Origin: Deltaproteobacteria bacterium
GTDB lineage: Bacteria; Desulfobacterota; GWC2-55-46
Direction: 5' to 3'
NCBI GenBank assembly: GCA_016234935.1
Contig: JACRNL010000005.1
Span: 1 to 64,000, forward strand
DNA: 64,000 nt
Shown here: piece after piece, positions 40,233 through 51,078 of the stretch
Numbering within the stretch: the stretch's first letter is position 1
Layout of the letters: each line of letters begins with the position of its first letter
Notes under the pieces: model-generated
The model's database searches: none
Told to the model about the DNA's origin: nothing
The model's input: the letters and a program-made list of their open reading frames with translations, nothing else
Made by a program: the position numbers and the translations under genes

Positions 40233-42164
40233 GTGGGCAAAAACGTAACCCAAAAGGTGCTTGAAAGCCACATGGTCTCCGGCGAGACGGTTGCCGGCAA
40301 GGAATGCAAGATAAGGATAGACCAGACAATAACCCAGGACGCAACGGGCACGATGGCGTATCTGCAGTTTGAAGCAATGGGCGTGCCCCGCGTAAAGACG
40401 AAGTTGTCCGTAAGCTACGTTGACCACAACACCCTGCAGTATGGCGGATTTGAAAACGCCGACGACCACAGATTCCTCCAAACGCTCGCCTCGAAATTCG
40501 GCATATACTTCTCAAGGCCCGGTAACGGCATATGCCATCAGGTGCACCTTGAGAGGTTCGGCGTGCCCGGCCAGACGCTCCTCGGCTCGGACAGCCACAC
40601 GCCGACAAGCGGCGGCCTCGGCATGATAGCCATCGGCGCGGGCGGCCTTGACGTTGCCGTGGCAATGGGCGGCGGGCCATTCAGCCTCAATTATCCAAAA
40701 GTAACGCTCGTAAACCTCAAGGGCAAATTAAAAGCATGGGTCTCGGCAAAGGACGTAATCCTTGAGCTCCTTAAAAGGCTCACTGTCAAGGGCGGCGTCG
40801 GCAAGGTCATCGAATACGGCGGCCCCGGCGTGGCGAGCCTGTCCGTCCCTGAAAGGGCGACCATCACGAACATGGGCGCTGAGCTTGGCGCGACCACGTC
40901 CATCTTCCCCAGCGACGCGGTAACAAAGGAATTCCTCACGGCGCAGGACAGGGCAGGCGACTGGACTGAGATAGCCGCGGACGCTGACGCGCATTACGAC
41001 GAGACCATTGACATAGACCTTGGAAAGGTCGTCCCCATGATAGCCAAGCCCCACAGCCCGGACGCGGTATGCAAGGTCGAGGAGCTTGAAGGCATGAAGG
41101 TGGACCAGGTCTGCATCGGAAGCTGCACAAACTCGTCATACAGAGACCTGATGCTCACATCCGAGATATTCAAAAAAGGCGGCTTCAAGGTTCACCCTGA
41201 GGTCAGCATGACCATCTCCCCTGGCTCAAGGCAGGTGCTTGACATGATCTCCCTTAACAAGGGCCTTTCGCACCTAATAGAAGCCGGAGCCAGGATACTT
41301 GAGTCCACCTGCGGCCCGTGCATCGGAAACGGCATATCCCCGCCGTCCGGGGCGGTTTCTTTAAGGACATTTAACAGGAACTTCGAAGGCAGGAGCGGCA
41401 CCAAGGACGCGAAGGTCTATCTCGTCAGCCCTGAAGTCGCCGTCGCCGCCGCCATCTACGGCGTCATCACAGACCCGAGAAAACTCGGCAAGTACCCGAA
41501 GGTCAAGATGCCGGCCAAGTTCCTTATTGACGATTCAATGGTCGTGCCTCCGGCAAAAGACCCTTCAAAGGTCACCATTTCAAGAGGCCCGAACATCCAG
41601 CCCCTTCCCGCCGCCGCTCCGCTTGGCGACAGCCTCAAGGGAAAGGTGCTCATAAAGCTCGGCAACAACATAACCACCGACGATATCACGCCCGCCGGCA
41701 CGTGGCTTAAATACAGAAGCAACGTTCCCAAGTATTCCGAGTCTGTCTTTTCAGCCATAGACGCAAAATTCCACGAAAAGGCCAAGGCAGCAGGCGGCGG
41801 CTTTGTCATAGGCGGCGAGAACTACGGACAGGGCTCTTCAAGAGAGCACGCCGCGCTTTGCCCCATGTATTTAAAGATAAAGGCCATCGTCGCGAAGAGC
41901 TTTGCGCGCATACACAAGGACAACCTGATAAACTTCGGCATCCTGCCGCTGACCTTCGCCAACCCGGCTGATTACGATGCAATCGCCGCGGATGACGAGC
42001 TTGAGTTTAACAACCTCAAGGCTGGTCTCCATTCCGACACCATCACGCTTAAGAACGTCACAAAGCACACGGAGATAAAACTAAAGCACGGCTACTCACC
42101 AAGACAGGTGGATACGCTGCTCGCGGGCGGCACGCTGAACTATACAACAGCAAAAGGAAAGTAA
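40233..42164 (+). CDS. Aconitate hydratase
   Basis: GTG start with AAAGGAGG 5'; LLGSDSHTPTSGGLGMIAIGAGGLDVAVAMGGGPF; CIGSCTNSSYRDL; GENYGQGSSREHAALCP. Confidence 0.93.
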   Translation: MGKNVTQKVLESHMVSGETVAGKECKIRIDQTITQDATGTMAYLQFEAMGVPRVKTKLSVSYVDHNTLQYGGFENADDHRFLQTLASKFGIYFSRPGNGICHQVHLERFGVPGQTLLGSDSHTPTSGGLGMIAIGAGGLDVAVAMGGGPFSLNYPKVTLVNLKGKLKAWVSAKDVILELLKRLTVKGGVGKVIEYGGPGVASLSVPERATITNMGAELGATTSIFPSDAVTKEFLTAQDRAGDWTEIAADADAHYDETIDIDLGKVVPMIAKPHSPDAVCKVEELEGMKVDQVCIGSCTNSSYRDLMLTSEIFKKGGFKVHPEVSMTISPGSRQVLDMISLNKGLSHLIEAGARILESTCGPCIGNGISPPSGAVSLRTFNRNFEGRSGTKDAKVYLVSPEVAVAAAIYGVITDPRKLGKYPKVKMPAKFLIDDSMVVPPAKDPSKVTISRGPNIQPLPAAAPLGDSLKGKVLIKLGNNITTDDITPAGTWLKYRSNVPKYSESVFSAIDAKFHEKAKAAGGGFVIGGENYGQGSSREHAALCPMYLKIKAIVAKSFARIHKDNLINFGILPLTFANPADYDAIAADDELEFNNLKAGLHSDTITLKNVTKHTEIKLKHGYSPRQVDTLLAGGTLNYTTAKGK

Positions 42165-42184
42165 AGGTACTTTGTTTTTGGATT

Positions 42185-42230
42185 GGCATAAAAAGCCCCC
42201 CTTCCGAAAGGAAGGGGGGCTTTTTATGCC
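42185..42230 (+). terminator. Bidirectional intrinsic terminator after the aconitase gene
   Basis: ggcataaaaagccccccttcc-gaaa-ggaaggggggctttttatgcc, 21-bp perfect arms. Confidence 0.93.
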
Positions 42231-42369
42231 TTAAAAACAATATCGCAGGTCGGGTTGAAGCATGAAACCCAACAAATAACGAGCCGCCAGATTGCACAGG
42301 CGGCCAAAATCACAGAAATCGCATTGCGTTGGGTTTCGTACCTCAACGCAACCTACCCACATCCCTTTA

Positions 42370-44426
<2,057 letters not shown>

Positions 44427-44429
44427 GGG

Positions 44430-45293
44430 TCAAATCCGCCTTGCCGACGCAAAGATAACGTCATACGTCGCAACCACGCCCGCATTGCCCGCTTCATCAG
44501 ATGCGGGAAATCTCTCTTTGTAAATCCGGCCGGCCTCTTTAATGAGAGATGGATTGGCCAGGCCCCTCCTTCCCGCCCTGCCGAGCGCGCCAACGCTTTT
44601 AAGGGTCTTCAGCAGATGAACCATATCATTATAAACCTTCAGCCTCGGCCTTTCTTCAATGACGACAGCCTCAAAGCAGGCGGCCTCAAGCGCTGTTTTT
44701 ATCCCGTCAATTGTGGCGAATGGCATTGAACTATTACCATTTTTGGCGGCCTTAAAACTCTCTCTCATCTCATGGAGAGTCTTGGGGCCGAGCGTGGAAA
44801 AGATAAAATGGCCGCCTGGCCTTAAAACGCGGCCTGCCTCTTTAAAAACGCGCCCTAAATTGTCTGCCCACTGATAGGCCAGGCTTGAAACAACCGCGTC
44901 AAACAGACCGTCCGCAAACGGCAGTCCGCCGAAATCCGCGCACACGGCCCGCGATACGCGGCCCTCCTTCGCCTTCACAAGCATTGAAAGGGCAATGTCG
45001 CAGGCGATTACAGATTGAAGGGGCTCAGCCCCCGCGCCCGGGAACATCCCGCTGACGCAGGCGGCAAGCTGGCCGGTGCCTGCGCCTGCGTCAAGTATCT
45101 TGAGTTCTTTATGCGGCTGATGGCTGCCGCAGGCCGCCGCAGGCCCGCCCGCGAAACAGACGCTGCCGCCAGCCAACGCCGCGCAGGCGATTGCGGCCAG
45201 CTCGCGGCAGACATCCCTTTGAAGCTCCGCGCTTTCGTCATAGGTGGATGCCGCCCTTGAAAAGGCCCTTTTTATAAGGTTTTTATCCGGCAC
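44430..45293 (-). CDS. bioC: Malonyl-ACP O-methyltransferase
   Basis: IKRAFSRAASTYDESAELQRDVCRELA; LDAGAGTGQLA; between bioA and bioH. Contains an R5 insert (GAGAEPLQS). Confidence 0.9.
   Translation of the reverse strand: MPDKNLIKRAFSRAASTYDESAELQRDVCRELAAIACAALAGGSVCFAGGPAAACGSHQPHKELKILDAGAGTGQLAACVSGMFPGAGAEPLQSVIACDIALSMLVKAKEGRVSRAVCADFGGLPFADGLFDAVVSSLAYQWADNLGRVFKEAGRVLRPGGHFIFSTLGPKTLHEMRESFKAAKNGNSSMPFATIDGIKTALEAACFEAVVIEERPRLKVYNDMVHLLKTLKSVGALGRAGRRGLANPSLIKEAGRIYKERFPASDEAGNAGVVATYDVIFASARRI
45013..45043. repeat. R5 element fragment inside bioC
   Basis: agattgaaggggctcagcccccgcgcccggg. Confidence 0.65.
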
Positions 45294-45338
45294 CTCAGAG
45301 CTTCTCCGCGAACTCTTTTAATATTTTTATCCGGCATC

Positions 45339-46187
45339 TCATAACTTTTCCGCGAACTCTTTAACGAGCCTTGTAAACAGCTCCCCGTGCGTCAAAAACG
45401 GCGCATGGCCGCAGTCCGTGAAGACCTCAAGGCGCGCGCCCTTTATATTTTCCGCTAAGAACCGGCCTGCTTCCACAGGGCATACCGCGTCTTTATCCCC
45501 GTGAACGACGAGGCACGGGCATTTGACCGCGCCGAGGGCGTCTCTTAAATCCTCTTGATAGAGGGCTTCCAGCGCGGCGGTTATGCCCGCGTAGTTGAAT
45601 GACGGGAAGCAGCCCGGCAAACGGTTATCCATGCCGGCCTGACACTCGAACGGCCCCGGATATTTATAGCGGTTTACGAACGCGGCGGCCTCCGGGGTTT
45701 TCAGCTCGCCGGGCGTGAAGTTCAGCTCATAAAATCTTTTAAGCGCGGCTTCGGGGGCTTTTTTCATATCCTGTATCATGCGCCTTACAAGGGCCTTTGA
45801 CTGTCCATGCGTCCAGTCCGCGCCGCTCGTAAAGCGCGGCGTCGCGCCCACGAGGACAAGCCCCTTGAAGGGGCTGCACCCCCTGAAGGGGCTGAGCCCT
45901 TTGAACTGCGCGCCTTCTTTTATTGCCGACAGCAATATTTGCGCCCCAAGCGACCAGCCGACGCCGACAACAGACCTCTCCGGAAAGTTTGCCAGGCGCT
46001 CCGCCGCCTCGCGCACCGCCGGAACAAAAGACGGCTCGTCCCAACTGCCCTTGCCGCCGTGGCCCGGCAAATTGATATTCAGATTGAAGGGGTTCAACCC
46101 CCAGTCCGGGCCCGCAACGGCCTTTGCCGTGTCATTCCAAACAACGCTGTCCGTCGCCCATCCGTGAATGAACAAAAAGGCCGTCAT
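45339..46187 (-). CDS. bioH: Pimeloyl-ACP methyl ester carboxylesterase-like alpha/beta hydrolase
   Basis: FLFIHGWATDSVVW; GVGWSLGAQ (nucleophile elbow); CPCLVVHGDKDAVCPV; within bio operon. Confidence 0.88.
   Translation of the reverse strand: MTAFLFIHGWATDSVVWNDTAKAVAGPDWGLNPFNLNINLPGHGGKGSWDEPSFVPAVREAAERLANFPERSVVGVGWSLGAQILLSAIKEGAQFKGLSPFRGCSPFKGLVLVGATPRFTSGADWTHGQSKALVRRMIQDMKKAPEAALKRFYELNFTPGELKTPEAAAFVNRYKYPGPFECQAGMDNRLPGCFPSFNYAGITAALEALYQEDLRDALGAVKCPCLVVHGDKDAVCPVEAGRFLAENIKGARLEVFTDCGHAPFLTHGELFTRLVKEFAEKL
45858..45907. repeat. Double R5 element inside bioH (KGLSPFRG-CSPFKG)
   Basis: aagccccttgaaggggctgcaccccctgaaggggctgagccctttgaact, in frame. Confidence 0.85.
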
Positions 46188-47347
46188 TTGCGGCCTTTAA
46201 AAACTTCTTTAATGGCGGAAAGCCCATACGCAATGTCGCCTTCGGTATGCGCGGCGGAAAGCGTTACCCTCAGCCTCGCTGTATTTTCCGGCACCGTTGG
46301 AGGCCTGATGGCCTGTATGAAGACGCCCTTTTCAAGAAGTTCTCCGCTTATCCGCACGGCCTCACCGGATGAGCCTATGATTATCGGTATTATCTGCGAG
46401 CCGCTGTCCATGAAGCTTATCCCGGAGAGCCTCAGCCCGGCCTTGAACTGCGATACGTTCCTCCAGAGCCGCTCGCGCAGGCCCGGTCTTTGCTCGAAGA
46501 TGTCAAACGCCTTTGCCGACGCCGCGCACACGGACGGCGGCAGGGCCGTGGTGTAGATAAACGGACGGGCCTTTGAAACGAGAAGTTCTATGACATCCTC
46601 GCCGGCAACAGCGAACGCGCCAAACGACCCGGCGGCCTTGCCGAGCGTGCCGACCTGTATTATCGACGGATGCCTTTTGATGTTGAAATGCTCAAGCGTG
46701 CCCCTGCCGCCTTTGCCCATTACACCAAGGGCATGGGCGTCGTCAAGAAGAAGCATGGCATTATATCTGTCAAGCAGGGGTATTATCTCATCAAGCCGGG
46801 CAAGCGTCCCGTCCATGCTGAATACGCCCTCTGTGATTATCAGCTTTTCTGCGGCGGTTGACCTTTTCAGCGCGCCTTCAAGCGCCTGGATGCCGCCATT
46901 GGGGTATCTCCTGATATTTGCGCGGCTCATGACGCAGGCGTCGACGATTGACGCGTGGTTGAGCCTGTCGGAAAATATATCCGTTGACCTCCCCGCGAGC
47001 GCGGTTATGCAGGCGAGGTTTGCGTGGTAGCCTGAATTAAAGACAAGCGCGGCAGGGGCGTCCATAAACGCCTTGATGCGTCCTTCAAGCTGCGCGTGCG
47101 GTTCCATGGTCCCGGAAACGAGGCGCGACGCGCCCGCGCCCGCGCCGAACTTTTCCACGGCCTCGATGGCGGCCCTTTTCATCTCAGGGTCGTTTGCAAG
47201 GCCGAGATAATCGTTCGAGCACAGGATGAGCGCCGGATTGCCGTTAATAACGCCCCTCGGCCCGGTTGGCCCGGCTATGGCGCGCAGGCGTCTTTCAAGC
47301 CCCGTATCTTTGAGTTTTTTCAGTTCCGCGGTTATGCAGGCGTTCAT
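46184..47347 (-). CDS. bioF: 8-amino-7-oxononanoate synthase
   Basis: CSNDYLGLANDPEMKRAAIEAVEKFGAGAGASRLVSGTMEPHAQLE. Confidence 0.96.
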   Translation of the reverse strand: MNACITAELKKLKDTGLERRLRAIAGPTGPRGVINGNPALILCSNDYLGLANDPEMKRAAIEAVEKFGAGAGASRLVSGTMEPHAQLEGRIKAFMDAPAALVFNSGYHANLACITALAGRSTDIFSDRLNHASIVDACVMSRANIRRYPNGGIQALEGALKRSTAAEKLIITEGVFSMDGTLARLDEIIPLLDRYNAMLLLDDAHALGVMGKGGRGTLEHFNIKRHPSIIQVGTLGKAAGSFGAFAVAGEDVIELLVSKARPFIYTTALPPSVCAASAKAFDIFEQRPGLRERLWRNVSQFKAGLRLSGISFMDSGSQIIPIIIGSSGEAVRISGELLEKGVFIQAIRPPTVPENTARLRVTLSAAHTEGDIAYGLSAIKEVFKGRK

Positions 47348-47350
47348 GTC

Positions 47351-48352
47351 CTAAGCCCTCGGCCGGAGCCCCAAATCCTTTATCATCTGAAGGTCGTCTT
47401 TGGGCTCTCTGCCGGGCGTGGTCAGGTAGTCGCCTATCATCATGCCGCTTGCGCCGGCGGCGAAGATAAGCGGCTGAAGGTCGCGCAGGTTGACCTGCCT
47501 GCCGCCGCAGACCACGATGTCCTTAGCCGGCAGCATAAGGCGGATGAGCGCGATTATCTTCAGACATTCAATCGGCGCCAGCGTTGCCGCGCCCTCCATC
47601 GGCGTGCCGGGGCGCGGGTTTAAAAAATTCACCGGAATCGAATCAACGTCAAGCTCGCGGAGCGCTGCGCAAAGCTCGACCCTGTCCTCCCACGACTCGC
47701 CGAGGCCGAAGAGCCCGCCGGAGCATACGTAAAATCCAAGCTCCTTGGCAATCCTGACAACCTCGACGTCCGCGTCGTATTTGTGCGTCGAGCATATCTT
47801 GGGGAAAAAACTCCTTGATGTCTCAAGGTTGTGGTGGTAGCTCTGAAGGCCGTTTTTTTTAAGCTCGCCGAGGGTCTCCCGGCTGAGCATCCCAAGGGAG
47901 GCGCACCTTTCCACGCTTACGCCGTCCTTCATCTTTTTCAGGGCATTGATCAGCTTTTCAACGTCCTTTTCCTTCTCTACCCTTGAGCCGCTCGTGACGA
48001 TGGAAAATTCCCTTGCGCCGTTTTCAGCCGCGCACGCGGCGGCCCGGACGATGTCGTCAGGCTCGGCAAAGGGGTACTCCTTCACACCGGTAGGATACTT
48101 GACCGACTGGGCGCAAAAGGAACAGTCTTCCTTGCAAAGGCCGCTCTTGGCATTGACTATCGAACACAGGTTGACCTCCACCCCCTTGTGACGGCGCCTT
48201 ACGCGCTCGGTCACGCTCAATAATTCATAGATGGATGAATCCGGCAGGTTTACCATGGAATGCGCCTCGCTCAAAGACAGTCCCTCGCCGGAAAGGGCTT
48301 TTTCAAGGGCAATTTTCAAGATACCGTTATTCATGGTATACATGAATAACAT
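47351..48352 (-). CDS. bioB: Biotin synthase (start may be the internal ATG at 48334)
   Basis: CSIVNAKSGLCKEDCSFCAQSVKYPTGV radical SAM/[2Fe-2S] motif. Confidence 0.97.
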   Translation of the reverse strand: MLFMYTMNNGILKIALEKALSGEGLSLSEAHSMVNLPDSSIYELLSVTERVRRRHKGVEVNLCSIVNAKSGLCKEDCSFCAQSVKYPTGVKEYPFAEPDDIVRAAACAAENGAREFSIVTSGSRVEKEKDVEKLINALKKMKDGVSVERCASLGMLSRETLGELKKNGLQSYHHNLETSRSFFPKICSTHKYDADVEVVRIAKELGFYVCSGGLFGLGESWEDRVELCAALRELDVDSIPVNFLNPRPGTPMEGAATLAPIECLKIIALIRLMLPAKDIVVCGGRQVNLRDLQPLIFAAGASGMMIGDYLTTPGREPKDDLQMIKDLGLRPRA

Positions 48353-48365
48353 AGAAAGGGCATGA

Positions 48366-48396
48366 TTGTCAACCGATTAGCAGGTAGGGTTTACAA
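48366..48396. promoter_or_regulatory. BirA-type biotin operator upstream of bioB
   Basis: TTGTCAACC-N13-GGTTTACAA, one mismatch to TTGTAAACC/GGTTTACAA dyad; overlaps a minus-strand TTGACA. Confidence 0.75.
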
Positions 48397-48410
48397 TGGG
48401 CGGAGCGGGG

Positions 48411-49745
48411 CTACTTGCCCTTTTTCTTGAGCGTCTCGGCGATGTTTCTGTCGTATCCCCTGTCCGTAGGCGCGAAGTATTTTTTACCTTTGAGCTTTTC
48501 CGGCAAACAATCCCCTTCAACAAGACCGCCTTCGTAATCGTGCGGGTATTTATAGCCCTTGCCATAGCCGAGTTTTTTCATGAGGGCGGTTGGAGCGTTC
48601 CTTATGTCAAGCGGCGCCGGCAGAGCGCCGTATCTTCTGACGTCTTCAAGGGCGCTTAGATAGGCCTTGTATGAGCTGTTGCTCCTGGGGGCGGTGGCCA
48701 GGTAGACCACTCCCTGCGCAAGGGGTATAAAGCCTTCGGGCATGCCTACGAAGTCAACGGCGTCCTTTACCGAAAGTGCGACGTAGAGGGCGCGCGGGTC
48801 TGCGTTGCCGATATCCTCGGATGCGAAGATGACCATCCGTCTTGCGATGAAGAGCGGGTCTTCGCCGGCTTCTATCATGCGGGCGAGCCAATAGAGCGCC
48901 GCGTCCGGGTCTGTGGCGCGCATGGACTTTATGAACGCGGAGATGACGTTGTAATGCTCATCCCCTGCCTTGTCGTAAAGCAGCGCCTTTTTCTGAAGCG
49001 CCTCGGCGGCCACCTCCGCCGTAATCAGCCGCGTGCCGTTTGCGTCAGGCTCGGCGATGAGGAAGGCCGCCTCTACGCAGTTAAGGACGCTCCGCGCGTC
49101 CCCGTGGGAGCTTTCAGCGATAAAATTCAGAACGCCTTCGTCAAACCTTATCACAAAGCCGCCAAGCCCTCTTTCGCTGTCGCTTAGCGCCTTTTCAACT
49201 ATCTTTTTTAGCGAATCCGCCGAATGGGGCTCCAGCACCAAGACCTTGCACCTTGAAATGAGCGGCGCGTTAAGCTCAAATGACGGGTTTTCCGTAGTCG
49301 CTCCGATGAGCGTTATCGTCCCGTCCTCCACGCTGTGAAGAAACGCGTCCTGCTGTGACCTGTTGAACCTGTGTATCTCGTCAACGAACAGGATGGTTTT
49401 TTTGCCGTTAGCGAGGTTTTCACCGGCGGCCCTTACCGCCTCTCTTATTTCCTTGACGCCGGAAAGGACGGCTGAGAACTCTATAAACTCCGCATTGGCG
49501 GCCCCGGCGATAAGCCTGGCGAGGGTCGTCTTTCCCGACCCCGGCGGCCCCCAGAGGATGAGCGATTGCAGCCCCTTTTTCATCATGCGCGTAAGGAATT
49601 TGCCTTCGCCTAAAAGATGCCCCTGTCCGATGATCTCTTCCGCTAACGAAGGCCTCATCCTGTCGGCCAAGGGTTGAACCCTCCGAGGGGGCTCAGCCCC
49701 TTCAAGGGGCCGGGCCTGTTTGCGCGTGCCTTTAAAAATATCCAT
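48411..49745 (-). CDS. rarA: Replication-associated recombination protein A (MgsA/RarA AAA ATPase)
   Basis: PLADRMRPSLAEEIIGQGHLLGEGKFLTRMM; LWGPPGSGKTTLARLIA; N-terminus carries R5 insert. Confidence 0.94.
   Translation of the reverse strand: MDIFKGTRKQARPLEGAEPPRRVQPLADRMRPSLAEEIIGQGHLLGEGKFLTRMMKKGLQSLILWGPPGSGKTTLARLIAGAANAEFIEFSAVLSGVKEIREAVRAAGENLANGKKTILFVDEIHRFNRSQQDAFLHSVEDGTITLIGATTENPSFELNAPLISRCKVLVLEPHSADSLKKIVEKALSDSERGLGGFVIRFDEGVLNFIAESSHGDARSVLNCVEAAFLIAEPDANGTRLITAEVAAEALQKKALLYDKAGDEHYNVISAFIKSMRATDPDAALYWLARMIEAGEDPLFIARRMVIFASEDIGNADPRALYVALSVKDAVDFVGMPEGFIPLAQGVVYLATAPRSNSSYKAYLSALEDVRRYGALPAPLDIRNAPTALMKKLGYGKGYKYPHDYEGGLVEGDCLPEKLKGKKYFAPTDRGYDRNIAETLKKKGK
49668..49722. 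repeat. R5 element at the 5' end of rarA
   Basis: ccaagggttgaaccctccgagggggctcagccccttcaaggggccgggcc; encodes ARPLEGAEPPRRVQPL. Confidence 0.8.
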
Positions 49746-49780
49746 TTATGGATTCTACTAAAGACAAGGCCAAATGGCAA

Positions 49781-49988
49781 GGTGCTGCGCACGGCTAAAG
49801 CCAAGATACAACCCTTTAGCTTTGCCCGCCGCAGGTGCTGCGCACGGCTAAAGCCAAGATACAACCCTTTAGCTTTGCCCGCCGCAGGTGCTGCGCACGG
49901 CTAAAGTCAAGTTACAACCCTTTAGCTTTGCCCACCGCAGGTGCTGCGCACGGCTAAAGTCAAGTTACAACCCTTTAGCTTTGCCCAC
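49781..49988. repeat. R2 tandem array, about 3.9 units of 53 bp
   Basis: Units start at 49781, 49834, 49887, 49940: ggtgctgcgcacggctaaagccaagatacaaccctttagctttgcccgccgca. Confidence 0.95.
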
Positions 49989-50137
49989 TCAAACGCTGAA
50001 TATTTGACGTTGCCGGTCGTGAAAAAATCTTACGTTTCGCGCCCTGAATGCGATATAATAAATAAGGCAGTCGTATGGCTTGACTTGACGCGTCCAAGCC
50101 TGAATTATAAAAAGTTTTTTAATCGCGCGCTAAAACC

Positions 50138-50191
50138 ATGTCCCCGCAGGCCTGCCCTCGTGTGTCTAAAGCGGGGGCTTTAAGCGGGGAG
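50138..50191. repeat. R4 palindromic repeat with internal extra sequence, just 5' of def
   Basis: catgtccccgcaggc[...]gctttaagcggggag. Confidence 0.65.
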
Positions 50192-50202
50192 CGTATGGCA
50201 AT

Positions 50203-50772
50203 ATGGCAATACTGCAAATACTTAAATATCCTGACCCTTTTTTGAAGAGCAAGGCCGAGCCTGTGACCGTTGTGGACGAGGGCATAAAAGGCCTTATCCG
50301 CGACATGACGGAGACCATGTACTACTCGCGCGGCATAGGGCTTGCCGCCGTTCAGGTGGGCGTCAATAAAAGGGTCATTGTCCTTGACGTGCCGGACGAG
50401 GAGGACGAAGGGGATGACGGCGAAGGCGCGCCGAAAAGGCCGGCGCTGGACCAGCGCGGCAAGAACCTTATCGCCCTTATAAATCCTGAGATAATCGAAG
50501 CAAGCGGGTCTGTTGTCTTCGAGGAAGGGTGCCTCAGCGTGCCCGGCCAGACTGCCGATGTTGAGAGGGCCGCCTGCGTGCGCGTAAAAGCTCTTAACAA
50601 AGACGGCCAGACGATAGAAGTCGCGGCAGACAGGCTCTATGCCATCGCCCTCCAGCACGAGATAGACCACCTCGACGGCATACTCTTCATAGACAGGATC
50701 TCAAGGCTCAAACGCGAGCTTATAAAAAGACGCATCCGAAAGGCGCAGGAGTCCGAAGAAAAGGCCCTTTAA
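50203..50772 (+). CDS. def: Peptide deformylase
   Basis: GIGLAAVQVGVNKRVIVLDV; EEGCLSVPG; QHEIDHLDGILFIDR. Confidence 0.96.
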   Translation: MAILQILKYPDPFLKSKAEPVTVVDEGIKGLIRDMTETMYYSRGIGLAAVQVGVNKRVIVLDVPDEEDEGDDGEGAPKRPALDQRGKNLIALINPEIIEASGSVVFEEGCLSVPGQTADVERAACVRVKALNKDGQTIEVAADRLYAIALQHEIDHLDGILFIDRISRLKRELIKRRIRKAQESEEKAL

Positions 50773-50822
50773 ACCATCTCCTCGCAGGCCTTAAGCGGGG
50801 AAGGTCGATGACCACTTCCTTA

Positions 50823-50942
50823 TCTCCTCCCCCTTTGATGGGGGAGGGTAGGGTGGGGGTGAAAGTTGCCCCTTGAAGGGGCTGAGTCCCCTCAGGGGGC
50901 TGAACCCCCCTCACCCTACCCTCTCCCGCGAGGGGAGAGGAG
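50823..50942. repeat. Outer inverted repeat (CTCCTCCCCC...GGAGGGTAGGGTGGGGGTG / CCCCCCTCACCCTACCCTC...GAGGAG) enclosing an R5 copy (about 50868-50909)
   Basis: Read directly between def and fmt. Confidence 0.8.
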
Positions 50943-51078
50943 AAAAAAGGATTTAAAAATTACGTAATATGGCACAGTCTAACATACAAGGGCAGGTTTC
51001 CGGACGGCAGAGGCTGGCGCGCGTGAGAACGCGCGCTTTTACGTTAATCCCCTTTTATTGGAAGTTACGGCTGCTGTT

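Noticed and set aside
49781-49988. Possible CRISPR array
   Set aside because: Units are contiguous 53-bp tandem copies with no unique spacers, and there are no cas genes nearby.
50390-50470. Acidic insert in peptide deformylase (EEDEGDDGEGAPKRPALDQRGKN) as an R5-type element
   Set aside because: The DNA does not match R5 or any other repeat family in the window, and this Def loop is naturally length-variable.
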